Both the position numbers and the translations under genes were made by a program. A DNA stretch of 8,365 nt from Candidatus Brocadiaceae bacterium (lineage in GTDB: Bacteria > Planctomycetota > Brocadiia > SM23-32). The notes under the pieces are model-generated. The model searched no databases and was not told where the DNA came from. It was given only the letters and a program-made list of their open reading frames with translations. Numbering within the stretch: position 1 is the first letter of the stretch; every line of letters starts with the position of its first letter. This document shows positions 7,074-8,365 of the stretch, piece after piece. The stretch covers positions 1 to 8,365 of the forward strand of contig PUNP01000857.1 of assembly GCA_003551785.1 (NCBI GenBank), in the 5' to 3' direction.

Positions 7074-7103
7074 GGATGTACATTAATCAGAAAAAAAACG
7101 ATT

Positions 7104-8365
7104 TCAGTCCTTCATAGCTTCCAGTTTTTCTTCAAGCAGCGGTTTGACCTGTTTAGCATCCGCCTGCCCCTTTGTCAAGCGCATCACCTGTCCGAGGAGC
7201 GCTCCGATAGCCTGTTTTTTGCCACCGAGATAATCTTCTACAGCTTTGGGGGCAGCCTCGAGGGCCTGTTCAACAACAGGTTCGAGGGCACCTGCATCAC
7301 TAATTGCCTCAAGGCCTAATTCTTTGACTAAGACTTCTGAGGTTTTCCCGCTCTCCACCATGGCAGCCAGAACATCCCGGGCACCTTGTGCAGTAACTTT
7401 TCTCTCGTCTGCCATCCTGATTAAAGCAGCCAGATCAGCAGGTGAAATACAGAAATCTTCGATACCCACCTTCATATCGTTAAGCAGAGCCATAATATCG
7501 TTCATAATCCAATTGGCGGCCGATTTAGGGCTCTCATAATGTTCCAGAACGGACTCATAATAATCGGCAAGCACACGTTCTTCGGTAAGTACCGAGGCGT
7601 CGTAAAGGCTAAGCCCGAAATCATCCATAAACCGTTCACGTCTATTTAAAGGCAGTTCAGGAACTTGAGATTGCAGTTTCTTTAGCCATTCATCGTCGAT
7701 ATCATAGCGCACTAAATCGGGTTCGGGCACATACCGATAATCGTGAGCCTCCTCTTTCGACCGCATACGTCTGCTGACTGCCGCAGTTTCGTCCCACAAA
7801 CGCGTCTCTCTCTCGACCGTTTCGCCTTTGGCAAGCAGTTTGCCCTGTCGTTGAACTTCATATTCGAGGCAGGCAGTAACGGCTTTCATGGAATTCAGGT
7901 TTTTTATTTCGACTCTTCCGCCGGTCCCCGTTTTGCCGGGTTCATTAAGGCTGACAGAGGCCTCAAAGCGCAGAGAACCTTCCTGCATCTGACAATCTGA
8001 GACCTCACTGTAGAGCAGAATCCTCCTGAGGGTCTGCATAAAGCTTTCCGCTTCTTCGACGCTTCGCATATCCGGAGCACTGACTATTTCCAGCAAGGCC
8101 ATTCCAGCCCTGTTCAGATCAACTAAGCTAAAATTAGCGCCGGGGTACTCGACATGCATATTCTTACCGGCATCTTCTTCAAGGTGGACATTCCAAATTT
8201 TGACCTTTTTAGTTTCACCATCTACCGGAATACGGATAAAACCGTTATCGCCTAAATTGCAATAATTTTGAGAAACCTGGAAATTTCTGGGCAAATCAGG
8301 ATAATAATAATGTTTACGATCGAAAAAAGTATTTGTATTGATATCACAATTAAGTGCCAAAGCCG
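7104..8365 (-). CDS. gatB: Aspartyl/glutamyl-tRNA(Asn/Gln) amidotransferase subunit B, 5'-truncated by window edge
   Basis: GatB is the kinase/transamidation subunit of cytoplasmic GatCAB. It phosphorylates Glu or Asp mischarged on tRNA(Gln) or tRNA(Asn) so that ammonia from GatA can amidate it. About 419 codons are visible; the frame stays open to the window edge and roughly the first 60 residues of a usual protein of about 475 residues are missing. Counting from the codon at 8358-8360, I see the family signatures HYYYPDLP (17-24), EEDAGK (61-66), DLNRAG (81-86), EIVSAPD (91-97), EGSLRFEASVS (127-137), EIKNLNS (151-157) and KEEAHDYRYVPEPDL (202-216). A helical GatB tail/YqeY-like region fills the last 150 or so residues. 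RFEAS replaces the more common RCDAN; I believe this is a known family variant. The gene ends in TGA, 30 nt before prmC. gatA and gatC are not in the window. The identification is secure. Confidence 0.97.
   Translation of the reverse strand, partial: ALALNCDINTNTFFDRKHYYYPDLPRNFQVSQNYCNLGDNGFIRIPVDGETKKVKIWNVHLEEDAGKNMHVEYPGANFSLVDLNRAGMALLEIVSAPDMRSVEEAESFMQTLRRILLYSEVSDCQMQEGSLRFEASVSLNEPGKTGTGGRVEIKNLNSMKAVTACLEYEVQRQGKLLAKGETVERETRLWDETAAVSRRMRSKEEAHDYRYVPEPDLVRYDIDDEWLKKLQSQVPELPLNRRERFMDDFGLSLYDASVLTEERVLADYYESVLEHYESPKSAANWIMNDIMALLNDMKVGIEDFCISPADLAALIRMADERKVTAQGARDVLAAMVESGKTSEVLVKELGLEAISDAGALEPVVEQALEAAPKAVEDYLGGKKQAIGALLGQVMRLTKGQADAKQVKPLLEEKLEAMKD

Noticed and set aside
7085..7106. 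Intrinsic terminator after gatB (8-T run)
   Set aside because: Only a 4-bp AATC/GATT pairing flanks the T run, with the Ts inside the loop rather than after a stem. prmC follows closely, so termination is unlikely.
1..8365. tRNA, rRNA, CRISPR array, insertion sequence or attachment site
   Set aside because: The window is almost filled by coding sequence; no cloverleaf, spaced repeat array, transposase or terminal inverted repeats were seen on reading.

Overview
All six recognisable genes lie on the minus strand, so the window reads right to left. It splits into a conserved housekeeping block (about 8365 to 4826) and an envelope export block (about 4829 to 1). The organism is a Gram-negative bacterium: it has an outer-membrane factor with a lipoprotein signal, a periplasmic adaptor, and a glutamine-dependent GatCAB amidotransferase. 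The M50 protein joins a PqqD-like N-terminus, a site-2-type protease core and a HlyD-like C-terminus. I associate this architecture mainly with the Planctomycetes/Verrucomicrobia/Lentisphaerae/Kiritimatiellota group. That assignment comes from memory of the families, not from a search, and is tentative.

Housekeeping block: gatB (5' end beyond the window edge), then prmC 30 nt later, then murA 22 nt after that. These serve Gln-tRNA/Asn-tRNA formation, release-factor methylation and the first committed step of peptidoglycan synthesis. Key motifs of PrmC and MurA are intact, as are those in the visible part of GatB. MurA keeps the catalytic cysteine.

Export block: a strong sigma-70-like promoter (TTGACT, 18 nt, TATAAT) overlaps the murA stop codon and suggests separate expression of what follows. 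The order is a secreted RND-type periplasmic adaptor (281 aa), a 725-aa inner-membrane M50 metalloprotease fused to its own adaptor domain, and, after a 130-nt gap, a lipidated TolC-family outer-membrane factor (483 aa). The first two genes are 5 nt apart and probably translated together. A possible 30-codon single-pass membrane peptide follows the outer-membrane factor.

The most interesting feature is that the export block has an outer-membrane channel and two adaptor domains but no ABC ATPase, RND pump or MFS pump in the window. The inner-membrane partner is instead a site-2-type protease with a PqqD/RRE-like N-terminus. A plausible but unproven model is that the N-terminal domain captures a peptide, the membrane protease cuts it, and the adaptor/TolC conduit releases the product. 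A pump or substrate gene could still lie beyond the left edge.
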